DNA of 64,000 bases, from the NCBI GenBank assembly GCA_942636505.2, contig CALOGB020000055.1, forward strand, positions 1 through 64,000. Direction: 5' to 3'. The position numbers were made by a program, and so were the translations under genes. The first letter of the stretch is position 1; each line of letters begins with the position of its first letter. The notes beneath the pieces are model-generated. The model ran no database searches, was not told the origin of the DNA, and was given only the letters and a program-made list of their open reading frames with translations. Below are positions 43,273 to 52,566 of this stretch, piece by piece. The stretch is from an uncultured bacterium. GTDB taxonomy: Bacteria; Pseudomonadota; Alphaproteobacteria; Sphingomonadales; Sphingomonadaceae.

Positions 43273-45891
43273 TCAGGCGACGGGAACCGCGCCAAGATAG
43301 GACATCGGTACCGGGATGGTCGCCAGTACCAGCTTCTGGAGCACCATATTGTCGTCCAGCCGCCAGATCTTGATCGTATGACGGCCGCTAGCGATGTCAC
43401 CAAGGCTTGTCGACAATCGTACGCCATTGTCACGCACCGCATCCGCCCAGCGCGCCTTGGCAATATTGTCCGTATCGCCTCCGGTAGGCTCAAGCACCGC
43501 GCGCAGGACTTGAACCGCACCGCCGTCGATCGACACGCCGATGCGCGATCCGTCATGACCGAACGTGTCGAGCGTCGGCACGAGGTACAGCGTCACCGTC
43601 GCCGGTCCCGCCTTCGCCACGGTGACGTCGTATTCCAGGCAGACGCAGTCACTCGCCAGCGTTGCCGGTCGACCCTGCGGCATCGCGATCACTGCACCTG
43701 CCGTCCGACCCAGATGCGGTATCGTCGTCCATCGCAGCCCCTTGCCGTCGCGTGCGCGACTGAAGGCGGGTGCTTCGAGCGCGACGATACCGGCCTGCGT
43801 CGCGGGCGTCGGAACGAAGACCGGCTGCTGCCGACGCTTTGCCTCGGGCGTATCGGCACCGACCCGGACGATGCTCGGCATGGTCTGTTTGGTGGGATCG
43901 TTCCAGATGACATAGCTCATATGGACCTGCGCCATCATGCCGTCCCACTTGCCGCCGTTGATCGCGTGATACCGCTGCGTCAGTTCGCCGTCGCGCCGGA
44001 AAGCGGTTTCGACCTGATCGGCAAAATAATTGGCGCGGGCGTCGTTCTTCGCCGCCAGCAGCCGGTTCCACGCGGTGCCGTAATACATCCGGTACAGGTT
44101 CGCGACCGCCGCCACGGGAAACTCGACCAACTGGTAATAGGCGTCGCGCTGATCCGGCCGCAGCGTGGCGCGAACCGTAAGCATCCGTGCCTCCAGCGCG
44201 TCCCACCCTTCAATCATCGCGCCGAACTCGCCGCCATCGAGGCCCTTGAGCATGACTCCGCCTAGCGGGAAGCTGTCCTGATCGATCAGTTCGGGCTTTC
44301 GGCGTGCGACATACTGGCTGTACTGCGTGACGATCTCGCCGATCGCGCGCGCCTGTTCGGGGCCGAACGTCGCCGTCGCCCATGCGCGCGGATAGTCGGC
44401 AACCGCTGCCGGAGTCATCGCATCCGGGTTCCAGGCCTGCGCCAGGAAGAAGCCCAGCGGATATTCCATCGGCTTGATATCGCCGACGTTGACGATCCAG
44501 ATCTGCGCCGCACCACGCCGGTACGCGAGGTCCATCTGCTGCCAAGTCTTCTCGATCTGGTTGGTGTTGATCCACTTGTAGTTGCGCGGACCGCCGACAT
44601 AATCGAAGTGATAATAGATGCCGTACCCACCTTTTCTCGGCGGTGCGGCGGGATCGGGCAAGCGCCGGATCTGGCCCCAGTTATCGTCCGAGAACAACAA
44701 CGTGACGTCGTCCGGTACCTTCATGCCGTGGTCGTAATAGTCCTGTACTTCCTTGTAGAGTGCCCAGACCTGAGGCGTCTCGGTTGCCGGTTTGCCGGTC
44801 ACGTCGGCGATGATCTTGCGCTGGTCGGCGACGACGCGTTCGAGCAGCCCGGTCGCGGTGCTCTCGGCCATCGCCTCGTCGCCGTCACCGCGCATGCCGA
44901 CGGTCACGACGGAGTCGTAATGCTGGCCGCCGCCCTTCGCCATCATCCGCTCGATCCCGCCGCGCCAGAATGTCCGCAGGTTGCCGCCGTTCTTGTCGTA
45001 ATCCCATGCGCCGCCGGTCACGCCCTTGTCCTCGTGACGATGCCATTCGGCCTGCGCGCGCAGCATCGGCTCGTGGTGCGAATTGCCCATCACCACGCCC
45101 ATCGCGTCGGCCAGCACCATGCTCGCGGGGTCGTCGTCCGCGAACGCCTTGCCCCACATGGCGGGCCACAGATAATTGCCCTTCATCCGTAGCAGCAGTT
45201 CGAAGACGTGCACGTACATCGCCGAATTGACGCCGCCGAACGCCTTCTTCGCCCAGCCGCTGAGGCAAGGATCCTCGTCGTTGATGAAGAACCCGCGATA
45301 GCGGACCTTGGGCTGGTCGCGCCTCGAGCCGGCAGGGATCAGCACGTCGCGCTGACGACGGACGGGCACGTCTGCGAACCAGTGCCACGGCGAAACGCCG
45401 ATCCGCTCGGATACGTCGTAGGTACCGTACACCGCGCCGCGCCGGTCGGACCCGACGATCACCAACGCGCGCGACACGCCCGGCATCGGGTCGTCGACGA
45501 CGATCTGCCGAAACGCTTCCCATTCGCCGTGCAGGTCGGCGGTGGCGATCTTGCCGGCCGCCACGAGACGATCGATGACCGCGCTGTGGCCAAGGACGCC
45601 AATGATGACCACCGGCCCCTGCGCAACGCCGCTCGCGCCATCGGTCAGTCGCGCAGCGGTGCCGCTGACCCTCTCCAAATCGGCGGCGAAATTGGTGGCG
45701 ACATGCCGAACCGCGCTGTCGGCGTCGGCATCGATCAGGACCCCTGCTGGAATGCCCTTGGCGATCAGGGGAAACGCGGTCCGCGGATCGGGCGCCGCAT
45801 GCGCCTCGACAGTGAGCAAGGGCAGCGTCGCCAGCGCAGCGCCACATGCGGCACCACCCATCAGCGTACGGCGTGATACGGCCTGTGACAT
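43273..45891 (-). CDS. GH115 xylan alpha-1,2-glucuronidase
   Basis: Exported alpha-glucuronidase (872 aa) that removes (4-O-methyl)glucuronic acid from internal xylose units of polymeric xylan. SRRTLMGGAACGAALATLPLLTVEAHA looks like a Tat signal. Family marks: YRGFFINDEDPCLSGWA, LLRMKGNYLWPAMWG, MGNSHHEPMLRA and FSDDNWGQIRRLP. The C-terminal beta domain (about residues 700-872) matches the usual GH115 layout. It confirms that the locus targets glucuronoxylan. It lies upstream of the UxuR-like regulator and downstream of receptor 2 on the same strand. Confidence 0.95.
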   Translation of the reverse strand: MSQAVSRRTLMGGAACGAALATLPLLTVEAHAAPDPRTAFPLIAKGIPAGVLIDADADSAVRHVATNFAADLERVSGTAARLTDGASGVAQGPVVIIGVLGHSAVIDRLVAAGKIATADLHGEWEAFRQIVVDDPMPGVSRALVIVGSDRRGAVYGTYDVSERIGVSPWHWFADVPVRRQRDVLIPAGSRRDQPKVRYRGFFINDEDPCLSGWAKKAFGGVNSAMYVHVFELLLRMKGNYLWPAMWGKAFADDDPASMVLADAMGVVMGNSHHEPMLRAQAEWHRHEDKGVTGGAWDYDKNGGNLRTFWRGGIERMMAKGGGQHYDSVVTVGMRGDGDEAMAESTATGLLERVVADQRKIIADVTGKPATETPQVWALYKEVQDYYDHGMKVPDDVTLLFSDDNWGQIRRLPDPAAPPRKGGYGIYYHFDYVGGPRNYKWINTNQIEKTWQQMDLAYRRGAAQIWIVNVGDIKPMEYPLGFFLAQAWNPDAMTPAAVADYPRAWATATFGPEQARAIGEIVTQYSQYVARRKPELIDQDSFPLGGVMLKGLDGGEFGAMIEGWDALEARMLTVRATLRPDQRDAYYQLVEFPVAAVANLYRMYYGTAWNRLLAAKNDARANYFADQVETAFRRDGELTQRYHAINGGKWDGMMAQVHMSYVIWNDPTKQTMPSIVRVGADTPEAKRRQQPVFVPTPATQAGIVALEAPAFSRARDGKGLRWTTIPHLGRTAGAVIAMPQGRPATLASDCVCLEYDVTVAKAGPATVTLYLVPTLDTFGHDGSRIGVSIDGGAVQVLRAVLEPTGGDTDNIAKARWADAVRDNGVRLSTSLGDIASGRHTIKIWRLDDNMVLQKLVLATIPVPMSYLGAVPVA

Positions 45892-46105
45892 CGTCGTCTC
45901 TCCTGTCGTGAGCAGGCGGACAGCCCCATGTGAAACCCGCTGACTGCGCTTGGCGGACCTCGCATCGGCTATCCGTAGCCCGACCGCGCGCCCGTCGGGT
46001 CTTACCTGCGAAATCTCGCCGGCTGCGCTAGTATCGTCGAACCGATCTTGTCGATCATAGGTGCGATCGTCGACCCGGTCGCGACCACGTCTTGAGGTAG
46101 ATACC

Positions 46106-46136
46106 GACGGTGCGGTCGCATCACGACCGCACCGTC
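46106..46136 (-). terminator. Hairpin after receptor 2
   Basis: A perfect 13-base stem (46106-46118 with 46124-46136) and 5-base loop lie 8 bases past the stop of the reverse-strand receptor. No T-tract follows. Like the terminator after receptor 1, it may limit readthrough into the downstream GH115 gene. Confidence 0.7.
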
Positions 46137-46143
46137 TGGTCTA

Positions 46144-49100
46144 CTAGAAGGTCCCGCGCAGACCGACCAGGAACTGACGACCCGGCTTGTACTGCGTGAA
46201 GGTCGCATTCTCGAACTGGAAGTACGACCGCAGCGTAGCGTTCGTGAAGTTCGCGACGTTGACCGTCAACTGCGGCGCCCCGGCAAAACCGAAGATCTTG
46301 TCCAGGTCGAACGACGACGAGAAGTCGTAGGTCGTATAGTCCGTGCCGAACAATGCCGCTGCCGGAATGCCGTTCTGCGCCGCGCCGCTGTTCTGCGAGC
46401 CCTCGCGCGAGGTGGTCGACACCCGCAGCATCACGCCGTGCTTTTCGTAATAGCCCGTGATGTTATAAGTAAACGGCGCCACGCCGAACGCGGTTGCCGC
46501 CCCCTTGCTGGTCTGATCGACGACCGTCGCATTGGCGTTGAAGCCGAACCCGGTGATGCCGATATTCTTGGTCAGGAAATCGAGCGGCTGGACCCACTGG
46601 AATTCGAGCCCGTTGATCGTCAGCTTGTCGGCCACGTTGACCTGCGACGTGACCTGGACCTGCGCGGTGCCGGGGCCGCCGCGCGAGTTGATCGCGATCT
46701 GCTGCGTCGGGTTCAGCGTGTCGTAGGTGATCCCGTATTGCGACAGGTTCGAGAACGGAACCGTGCTGATCGCAGTGTTCGTAAAGCCCTTGATCGACTT
46801 GCGGAACGCATTGAAGCTGACCACGCCTTCACGGCCGGTATAATATTCGAAGCCCAGATCGATGTTCGTCGACATGTACGGCTCGAGCGCCGGGTTGCCG
46901 ATCGAAGCCTGATCCGCCGACGGCGCGCCGAAGTTCACACCCGGCAACTGCGCCGACGGATCGGGTCGCGTCATGGTACGCGATCCGGCGACGCGGACCA
47001 CCGCGTGCTCGCTGACGTCGTAGGCGAAGGTCGCGGCGGGCAGCCACTTCGAATAGACGTTGCGCGTCGACACGATACTGACGAGGTTCGGATAGCGGCT
47101 ACCGTCCGGCAACGCGACGCCGGTCGCGGTCGTATTGCGGGGATCGGGCAACGAGACGCGACCCGTGATCGTCTGGATCGTGTTGACGTAGCGCACGCCG
47201 ACGTTGAACCGCAGCATGTTACCGCCAAGGTCCTGCTCGCCGTTCACCGTGGCGAACGCGGACTTCACCACTTCGCGAATGCCGCCGCCGCTTGCGCCCG
47301 TGGTGGACGCACCGCTTTCCGGCGAATTGTCGTGGTAGAAGTCATAGTTGGTTGCGGCTGCGAACTTCGGCCAGTCGACCGTCACGAAACCGGCCGGCCC
47401 TGGTGTCAGGTAGCTTGGGGCCGCCGAGTTGGGAACGAGCGAGCCACCATAGGTCACCGGGCCGGTCATGCCCGCGGTCGATCCGGTGCCGAAGCCCGGA
47501 TAGGTCGGGTAGCCGGCGGGGATCACGCCCGGCGCGTTCAGGCCTTCGCAGGGCGGCTGCGAATTCGGCGAGGCGACGAACACGCTGGGATTATTGCCGC
47601 AAACGGCGTTCTGGTAGGCCTGGCTGTTGTCGTTGCTGCTGATTCGGCGCGACACGTCGTCGAACGCGCCGCCGATCTTCAGGTTGAGGGCCGGCTTGCC
47701 CCAGGTCAGGTCGCCGCGCGCGCCCTTGCTCTTGTTGAGCCGGCGTTCGTCGGAAATGTTGACGCGGCTGCCGGGATTCCAGCCGAAGTTCGCCGGATCG
47801 TTCAGGTCCAGCGCGCTCTGGATCGTCGGGATGCCGCTGCCGTCGTTCGAATAGGTCACGGTGTTGCCGACACCCAGCGGCGTCGTCAGGCCGACCGACG
47901 GGTTCTCGCGGTGGAAGGTCGAGCGCGCGTAGTTGCCCTGCAGGTTCAGCTTGAGCGTGTCGGAGATTTCCCACTCGCCGCCGGGGTTGATGCTGAAGAG
48001 CTTCGTCGTCTCGGTGTAGGGGCGGAATTCGTTGAAGAACTGTGCGTTGGCGAACGTCCCGCCGGTGACGACGCAGCCGATCGTGCAGTCGGTCTTGTCG
48101 AACGTCAGGTTGGTCGGGATGATCGCGCCGTTGCGGACGATCCACGCCATGTTCTCGCGCGTCAGGTCGTTCTTCTTGTAACCGTACAGGCCATCCACGT
48201 AGAAGTGCAGCGTATCGGACGGCTGCCATTCGGCACTGACGATCGCGTTGATACGGTCACGCGGACCGCGAATGCTGGTCGAACGCCCGAGCCGCGGCAG
48301 CAATGCGTTGTCGATCTGTTGGATCGTCGCACCCGGGTTGTTCGCGAGCAGGAAATCCTGATTAATCACCGTGCCGGCGACCAACCCGGCACCAGCGCCG
48401 GCCGGGACCAACCCGGGGATGGTCCAGTTGCCGCCCCCGGTGCCGTTGCAGCTCGCATTGTTGGCACGGCACTGGGCAGCAAGTGTCTGCGCAGCGGTTG
48501 GCGTGTTCTGAACGCCGTTGGTTGTACCGGCGATGCCGTTGGGCGTCGTCAGCGCTGGATTGGTATAGCCAATCGTCTCGAACCCGCGCGTGTCGGTGAA
48601 CAGGCGCTGGGCGGACACGCCTGCGAGGATACCGACCTTGTCACCGCGCCAGCTGCCGATCAGCGAGCCGCGAGCACCGATCCGGTCCTCGGGCGACTGC
48701 TTCGTCCCTTGTACGTTGTAGGCGAGGAACGAGGTCGCGCGATCGAACGGCCGTGCCGACCGCAGATCGATGTTACCCGCCGCACCACCTTCGAGCAGGT
48801 CCGCGGTATAGCTCTTGTTGACGGTCAGCTTGGTGAACAAGTCGGTCGGGAAAAAGCTTAGATCGACCGAGCGATCCGTGCCCTGCGCATCGGTCGCGCC
48901 CGACGACGCCACCGCGATCGTCGCGCCGTTGAGCGTGACGTTCGTGAAGTTCGATCCGAGACCACGGATCGCGACGTTCGTGCCTTCGCCGGTCACGTCG
49001 CGCGTGATGGTGATGCCGGGGATGCGGTTGAAGGATTCGGCGATGTTGGTGTCGGGGAACTTGCCGATGTCCTCGGCGAAGATCGAATCCGTGAAGCCGG

Positions 49101-49410
49101 TTGCCGCGCGCTTCGCGTTCGTCGACTTGGCCAGGCTCGAACGATAGCCGGTGACGACGATGTCGCCGCTGTCGGCCGCATCGATCGTGCCCGGGGTCTG
49201 GTCGGAGTCAGGCAGGGCTGCGGCTGGCGACGCGGCAGGAGCGGTCGGCCCGACGGTGGCGGGCGCTGCGCCTTGCGACGCGGCTGGTGGCGGGTCCTGC
49301 GTCGGCGGAATGGTCTGCGCCGCCGCGACGGTCGCCGACAGCGCTACCATCGTCGTCGCGCACAAGAGCGCAGCACGCGTAAGACGAGGGGCCATTTTGA
49401 AAGGCGTCAT
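46144..49410 (-). CDS. TonB-dependent receptor 2
   Basis: Outer-membrane receptor (1,088 aa). Signal peptide (AALLCATTMVALSATVAAAQ), Ala/Pro-rich linker, TonB-box-like GDIVVTGYRSSL, then a plug with EDIGKFPDTNIAESFNRIPGI, IRGLGSNFTNVTLNG and a barrel ending QFLVGLRGTF. The plug style is that of the carbohydrate-receptor group common in sphingomonads and xanthomonads. GAGGATCC lies upstream of the ATG. A xyl-box-like palindrome about 205 bases upstream ties it to the xylan regulon, so it probably imports (glucurono)xylo-oligosaccharides. It differs from receptor 1 in barrel sequence, suggesting a different ligand. Confidence 0.93.
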   Translation of the reverse strand: MTPFKMAPRLTRAALLCATTMVALSATVAAAQTIPPTQDPPPAASQGAAPATVGPTAPAASPAAALPDSDQTPGTIDAADSGDIVVTGYRSSLAKSTNAKRAATGFTDSIFAEDIGKFPDTNIAESFNRIPGITITRDVTGEGTNVAIRGLGSNFTNVTLNGATIAVASSGATDAQGTDRSVDLSFFPTDLFTKLTVNKSYTADLLEGGAAGNIDLRSARPFDRATSFLAYNVQGTKQSPEDRIGARGSLIGSWRGDKVGILAGVSAQRLFTDTRGFETIGYTNPALTTPNGIAGTTNGVQNTPTAAQTLAAQCRANNASCNGTGGGNWTIPGLVPAGAGAGLVAGTVINQDFLLANNPGATIQQIDNALLPRLGRSTSIRGPRDRINAIVSAEWQPSDTLHFYVDGLYGYKKNDLTRENMAWIVRNGAIIPTNLTFDKTDCTIGCVVTGGTFANAQFFNEFRPYTETTKLFSINPGGEWEISDTLKLNLQGNYARSTFHRENPSVGLTTPLGVGNTVTYSNDGSGIPTIQSALDLNDPANFGWNPGSRVNISDERRLNKSKGARGDLTWGKPALNLKIGGAFDDVSRRISSNDNSQAYQNAVCGNNPSVFVASPNSQPPCEGLNAPGVIPAGYPTYPGFGTGSTAGMTGPVTYGGSLVPNSAAPSYLTPGPAGFVTVDWPKFAAATNYDFYHDNSPESGASTTGASGGGIREVVKSAFATVNGEQDLGGNMLRFNVGVRYVNTIQTITGRVSLPDPRNTTATGVALPDGSRYPNLVSIVSTRNVYSKWLPAATFAYDVSEHAVVRVAGSRTMTRPDPSAQLPGVNFGAPSADQASIGNPALEPYMSTNIDLGFEYYTGREGVVSFNAFRKSIKGFTNTAISTVPFSNLSQYGITYDTLNPTQQIAINSRGGPGTAQVQVTSQVNVADKLTINGLEFQWVQPLDFLTKNIGITGFGFNANATVVDQTSKGAATAFGVAPFTYNITGYYEKHGVMLRVSTTSREGSQNSGAAQNGIPAAALFGTDYTTYDFSSSFDLDKIFGFAGAPQLTVNVANFTNATLRSYFQFENATFTQYKPGRQFLVGLRGTF

Positions 49411-49559
49411 GTTCAGGATCCTCTTGGAACCTCGCTGTCCGACTGGCGGCAGGAAGCGTCTCGTTGTTATGAAAGCTTGAAAAACGTCAGGTGCCCGGCG
49501 CTAGGTACTGCGCGACGTACTCCACCGGCTCGACCAACTGGCCGACGGGCATGCGACAT

Positions 49560-49573
49560 CAATAGCGTTAAAA
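49560..49573. promoter_or_regulatory. Degenerate LacI-type half-palindrome upstream of receptor 2
   Basis: CAATAGCGTTAAAA keeps the left half (ATAGCG) of the palindrome and lies 55 bases from the strong site at 49616-49627, the same spacing as the paired sites before GH9. It is weak on its own; the matching spacing is the main argument. Confidence 0.35.
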
Positions 49574-49615
49574 GCCATCCCCATTCCTCGTCACGCCCGT
49601 CTGTGCGGGTCCGTT

Positions 49616-49627
49616 GATAGCGCTATC
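49616..49627. promoter_or_regulatory. Putative LacI-type (xyl-box-like) operator upstream of receptor 2
   Basis: GATAGCGCTATC is a perfect 12-base palindrome with core TAGCGCTA, flanked by TT on the left and TCA on the right. It lies about 205 bases before the receptor 2 ATG. Confidence 0.7.
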
Positions 49628-49918
49628 TCACCGCTATTGGTCGACGAGTCAAGATGGTTCGGTTAGGCCAATATTGCGGGGTCGGCTCTACCGGTTCGGG
49701 GCGTGGATGGTCTTCAGCGGCTTTTCAGCCGGTTAAGTCGTGGTACGACCGCCGAACGCGCATCGTCATCGTGTCGCGAATTCATAAATCGCTTCTGTCG
49801 GCGGGTTACGGACGGAACGTCCTAGAGAACGGCTCCGTCAGATCAGGGCACACCCGTCAGATAGTTGTCGTTCGATAGCGAGATCACGCGATCGCTACCG
49901 GTACACAAGGCGCTGGAC
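49628..49918. other. Intergenic region between receptor 2 promoter and dienelactone hydrolase
   Basis: No gene, RNA or repeat was recognised. The sequence has lower GC than its surroundings. The left part may still belong to the receptor 2 promoter. Confidence 0.5.
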
Positions 49919-50671
49919 TCAGTCGGAGGCAGACAGAACCCGCTGGAACAATGCGAACATCCACTCGGTCGCCTGCGCGAACAGCGCCGCATCGTACCGT
50001 GGTCCCTCGTCGCGCAGGAACGCGTGCGCGGCGTTGACCTCATGCCATTCATAGCGCGCACCGACCTCTTCCAGGCGTGCGCGGATGAGTGCCCGGCCGG
50101 CAAACGGCACATGCGGATCGGCGCGACCGAAGACGAACAGCGTCTCCGCCTTCAGGTCCGCCATCCGCGCTAGGCTGTCGTCATCCTTGCCGAGCCCGAG
50201 CGACCCCGCATGGATATCGGTCGGATAAAAGCACGCCGCCGCCAGCACGCGCGGATCTAGCGCGGCACGGTACGCCAGATGCCCGCCCAGGCACACGCCC
50301 ACCGTCGCGAGCCGCCCAGTGCATGCCGCGTGCCCGGCGAGAAAATCCAGCCCGGCGGTCGCATCGGCATCGAACGCCGCAACCGGCTTGGCGATCTTCA
50401 ACGCGTTACCACGATCCGTACCGGCGGTATCGTACGCCAGCACGGTCCCGGGCGCTTCATACTCGTGATATACTTCGGGGACCGCGACACAGTAGCCGTG
50501 CCCCGCGATATACGCCGCCAGTCGCCGGATCGGTGCCGTCACCTGATAGATTTCCGAGAACAGCAAAACCCCGGGAAACCGCCCCTCGATCGCCGGGCGA
50601 AACACATGAACCCGCATCACGCCACCATCGGCCGAGGGCAGGTCGACGATTTCGTCGCTGGAGATGATCAT
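49919..50671 (-). CDS. Dienelactone hydrolase family protein
   Basis: Cytosolic alpha/beta-hydrolase (250 aa) of the dienelactone hydrolase family. The nucleophile is Cys127 in VGVCLGGHL, as in classical carboxymethylenebutenolidases; Asp (FGRADPHVPF) and His (NAAHAFLRD) complete the triad. No signal peptide. It is monocistronic and not obviously linked to either the xylan locus or the metal efflux genes. Physiological substrate unknown. Confidence 0.9.
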   Translation of the reverse strand: MIISSDEIVDLPSADGGVMRVHVFRPAIEGRFPGVLLFSEIYQVTAPIRRLAAYIAGHGYCVAVPEVYHEYEAPGTVLAYDTAGTDRGNALKIAKPVAAFDADATAGLDFLAGHAACTGRLATVGVCLGGHLAYRAALDPRVLAAACFYPTDIHAGSLGLGKDDDSLARMADLKAETLFVFGRADPHVPFAGRALIRARLEEVGARYEWHEVNAAHAFLRDEGPRYDAALFAQATEWMFALFQRVLSASD

Positions 50672-50915
50672 GGCGCGGTATCCCGATAGAGCTGCCCAGC
50701 CGCGCTACCGCATCGCCGGGGCTCGTTCACGGGAAATTCGGCGTATGCCGCCAATGCACGCGGCCAGTGTCGATGGTTCGATCGGAACTTGGCGAGATGG
50801 GTCCGGTCGATACCCGCCATGCCACGCATCTTGTGTCCAGGCGTAACGCCTGCTCCGCCACCGCTTCGCTTCGATGTCCGTTACAGCGGCGCAGGCATCT
50901 GCTATTCGGTCGGCG

Positions 50916-51248
50916 ATGCGTAGGCTCCTACCCTTCCTTGCCTGTCTGATGCTCGTGCTGACCACTTGGGTCGGCGTGGCGCATGCGGCCGAGGTTGGTG
51001 GTTGCATCGAGACCAGTCAGTACGAAGCTGCCCTGCATATCGATAGCGATGGCGATCACGTCGCGGCCGATGCCGACAAGGGCTATCCGCATCATCACGG
51101 CAGCTGCCACGCGCACCATATGAGCGCGCCGGACTCCGACGCATTGGACGGCATAACCGGTCCAACCGGCGCCACGCTCACGTCCTCCGACGGCGCGGCG
51201 CTGGTCGGGCGGAACGCCGACACCGCGCTGAGACCGCCCCGGGCCTGA
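50916..51248 (+). CDS. Small His-rich periplasmic protein preceding metal efflux operon
   Basis: A 110-aa exported protein with signal peptide (RRLLPFLACLMLVLTTWVGVAHA) and a histidine/cysteine cluster (HHHGSCHAHH) suited to metal binding. The rest is acidic and low in complexity. Start 50916 is chosen because the signal peptide begins there; an ATG at 50874 would add 14 residues. It lies 55 bases before the TolC-family gene. Small His-rich proteins of this kind often lead czc/cus-type operons and may act as periplasmic metal chaperones or sensors. No named family assigned. Confidence 0.7.
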   Translation: MRRLLPFLACLMLVLTTWVGVAHAAEVGGCIETSQYEAALHIDSDGDHVAADADKGYPHHHGSCHAHHMSAPDSDALDGITGPTGATLTSSDGAALVGRNADTALRPPRA

Positions 51249-51303
51249 CACGTCGATCGGGTGCGCCGTGCGCGCCTGCGTCTACTTCGTCAGGAGCATT
51301 TCC

Positions 51304-52566
51304 ATGCATCGTATTTTCGCGGCTATCGTGGCCGCAGGCGCCTGCGCATCGTCGCTGCAGGCCCAGATCCGTCCGCCGATTTTGGCGGAACCGGTCTTGA
51401 CGCTCGCCGAAGCGCTTGACCGCGCCGGCGCGTCGTCGCCCTTCCAGGATGCCGCGTCCGCCGGCGTTCGAGCGGCCGAGGCGCAGCGCCGGGTCGCGGC
51501 GCTTCGGCCGAACCCGTCGATCGTGGCCGAGACCGAGAACGTCGCCGGGTCCGGGATCTATCGGGGCCTGCGCTCGTCCGAGACCACCCTGGGGTTGGCG
51601 CTGCCCCTGGAACGCGGCGGCAAGCGGCAGGCCCGGATGGCACTAGCCGACGCGCAGATCGGCCGCGCAGGTATCGCAGCAACGATCGCGCGCGCCGACC
51701 TCCGAGTGCGAGTCACGCAGGCATACGTCGTCGGGGTAGCCGCGCAACGTCGTGTAGCGGTCGCGCGCGATCAGGTCGGGATTGCCGCCGAAGTGCTCCG
51801 CGCCGCCAAGGTGCGGGTGCAGGCGGGGCGCGCCTCACCGCTTGAGGAACAGCGCGCAGATGTTGCGCGCCTTGCGGCCGAGGGCGCCTTGGAACGTGCG
51901 GACCGTTCAGCCGCCGTCGCCGGGACGAACCTTGCCCGGCTTGTTGGAATGCCGGTCGGCGCGCTCGACGACTCCTGGTTCCAGCAGGTGGACGCGCTCG
52001 GCCCCCTCCAGCCATCCGGTTCGACGGGCACACTCATCGCCGCGGCAGCCCGCGCGGATCTCGACACCGCGACCGCGCAGGTGCGGCTTGCGCGAAGCCA
52101 GCGGGTGCCGGACCTGACGCTCAGCGCCAGCGCACGACGGCTCGAGCAGACCAACGACACCGCCGCCGTCTTTGGCGTCTCGATCCCACTGACCGTCTTC
52201 AACGGCGGCCGATCGGCGCTGGCCGTCGCCGATGCGCAGCGCGACCAGTCGGACGCGCTGCGCCGCGTGGCGTTGCTAGATGCCGAGCAGGACATCGCGA
52301 CCACGCAGGCTGAGGCAGCGAATGCTGCGACCACGGCGCGCAACGCGACCGGGCCGGCGCTCACAGCCGCCGTGGAGGCGGCGCGGATCGCGCGCATCGG
52401 CTACCGCGAAGGCAAGTTCGGGCAGCTCGACCTGCTCGATGCGGAGCGGACGCTTCTCGACACACGGACGGCCGCGATCGACGCGCTCGCCGCCTATCAC
52501 GACGCACGTGCGCGCCTCGAACGGCTAACTGCCGAAGCGCCGATTGCCAAGGACACCGACCGATGA
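51304..52566 (+). CDS. czcC: TolC-family outer-membrane efflux protein (CzcC-like)
   Basis: Outer-membrane channel of a tripartite metal efflux pump (420 aa). Signal peptide, then the paired helical repeats of outer-membrane efflux proteins: LTLAEALDRAGASSPFQDAASAGV and later EAARIARIGYREGKFGQLDLLDAERTLLDTR. AGGAG stands upstream of the ATG. The stop overlaps the start of the adaptor gene (ATGA). It forms an operon with the following two genes. The symbol is assigned from the CzcA-type pump encoded downstream. Confidence 0.88.
   Translation: MHRIFAAIVAAGACASSLQAQIRPPILAEPVLTLAEALDRAGASSPFQDAASAGVRAAEAQRRVAALRPNPSIVAETENVAGSGIYRGLRSSETTLGLALPLERGGKRQARMALADAQIGRAGIAATIARADLRVRVTQAYVVGVAAQRRVAVARDQVGIAAEVLRAAKVRVQAGRASPLEEQRADVARLAAEGALERADRSAAVAGTNLARLVGMPVGALDDSWFQQVDALGPLQPSGSTGTLIAAAARADLDTATAQVRLARSQRVPDLTLSASARRLEQTNDTAAVFGVSIPLTVFNGGRSALAVADAQRDQSDALRRVALLDAEQDIATTQAEAANAATTARNATGPALTAAVEAARIARIGYREGKFGQLDLLDAERTLLDTRTAAIDALAAYHDARARLERLTAEAPIAKDTDR

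Noticed and set aside
46438..48861. 807-codon forward open frame opposite receptor 2
   Set aside because: Antisense shadow of a confidently assigned receptor; no domain, signal peptide or start signal.
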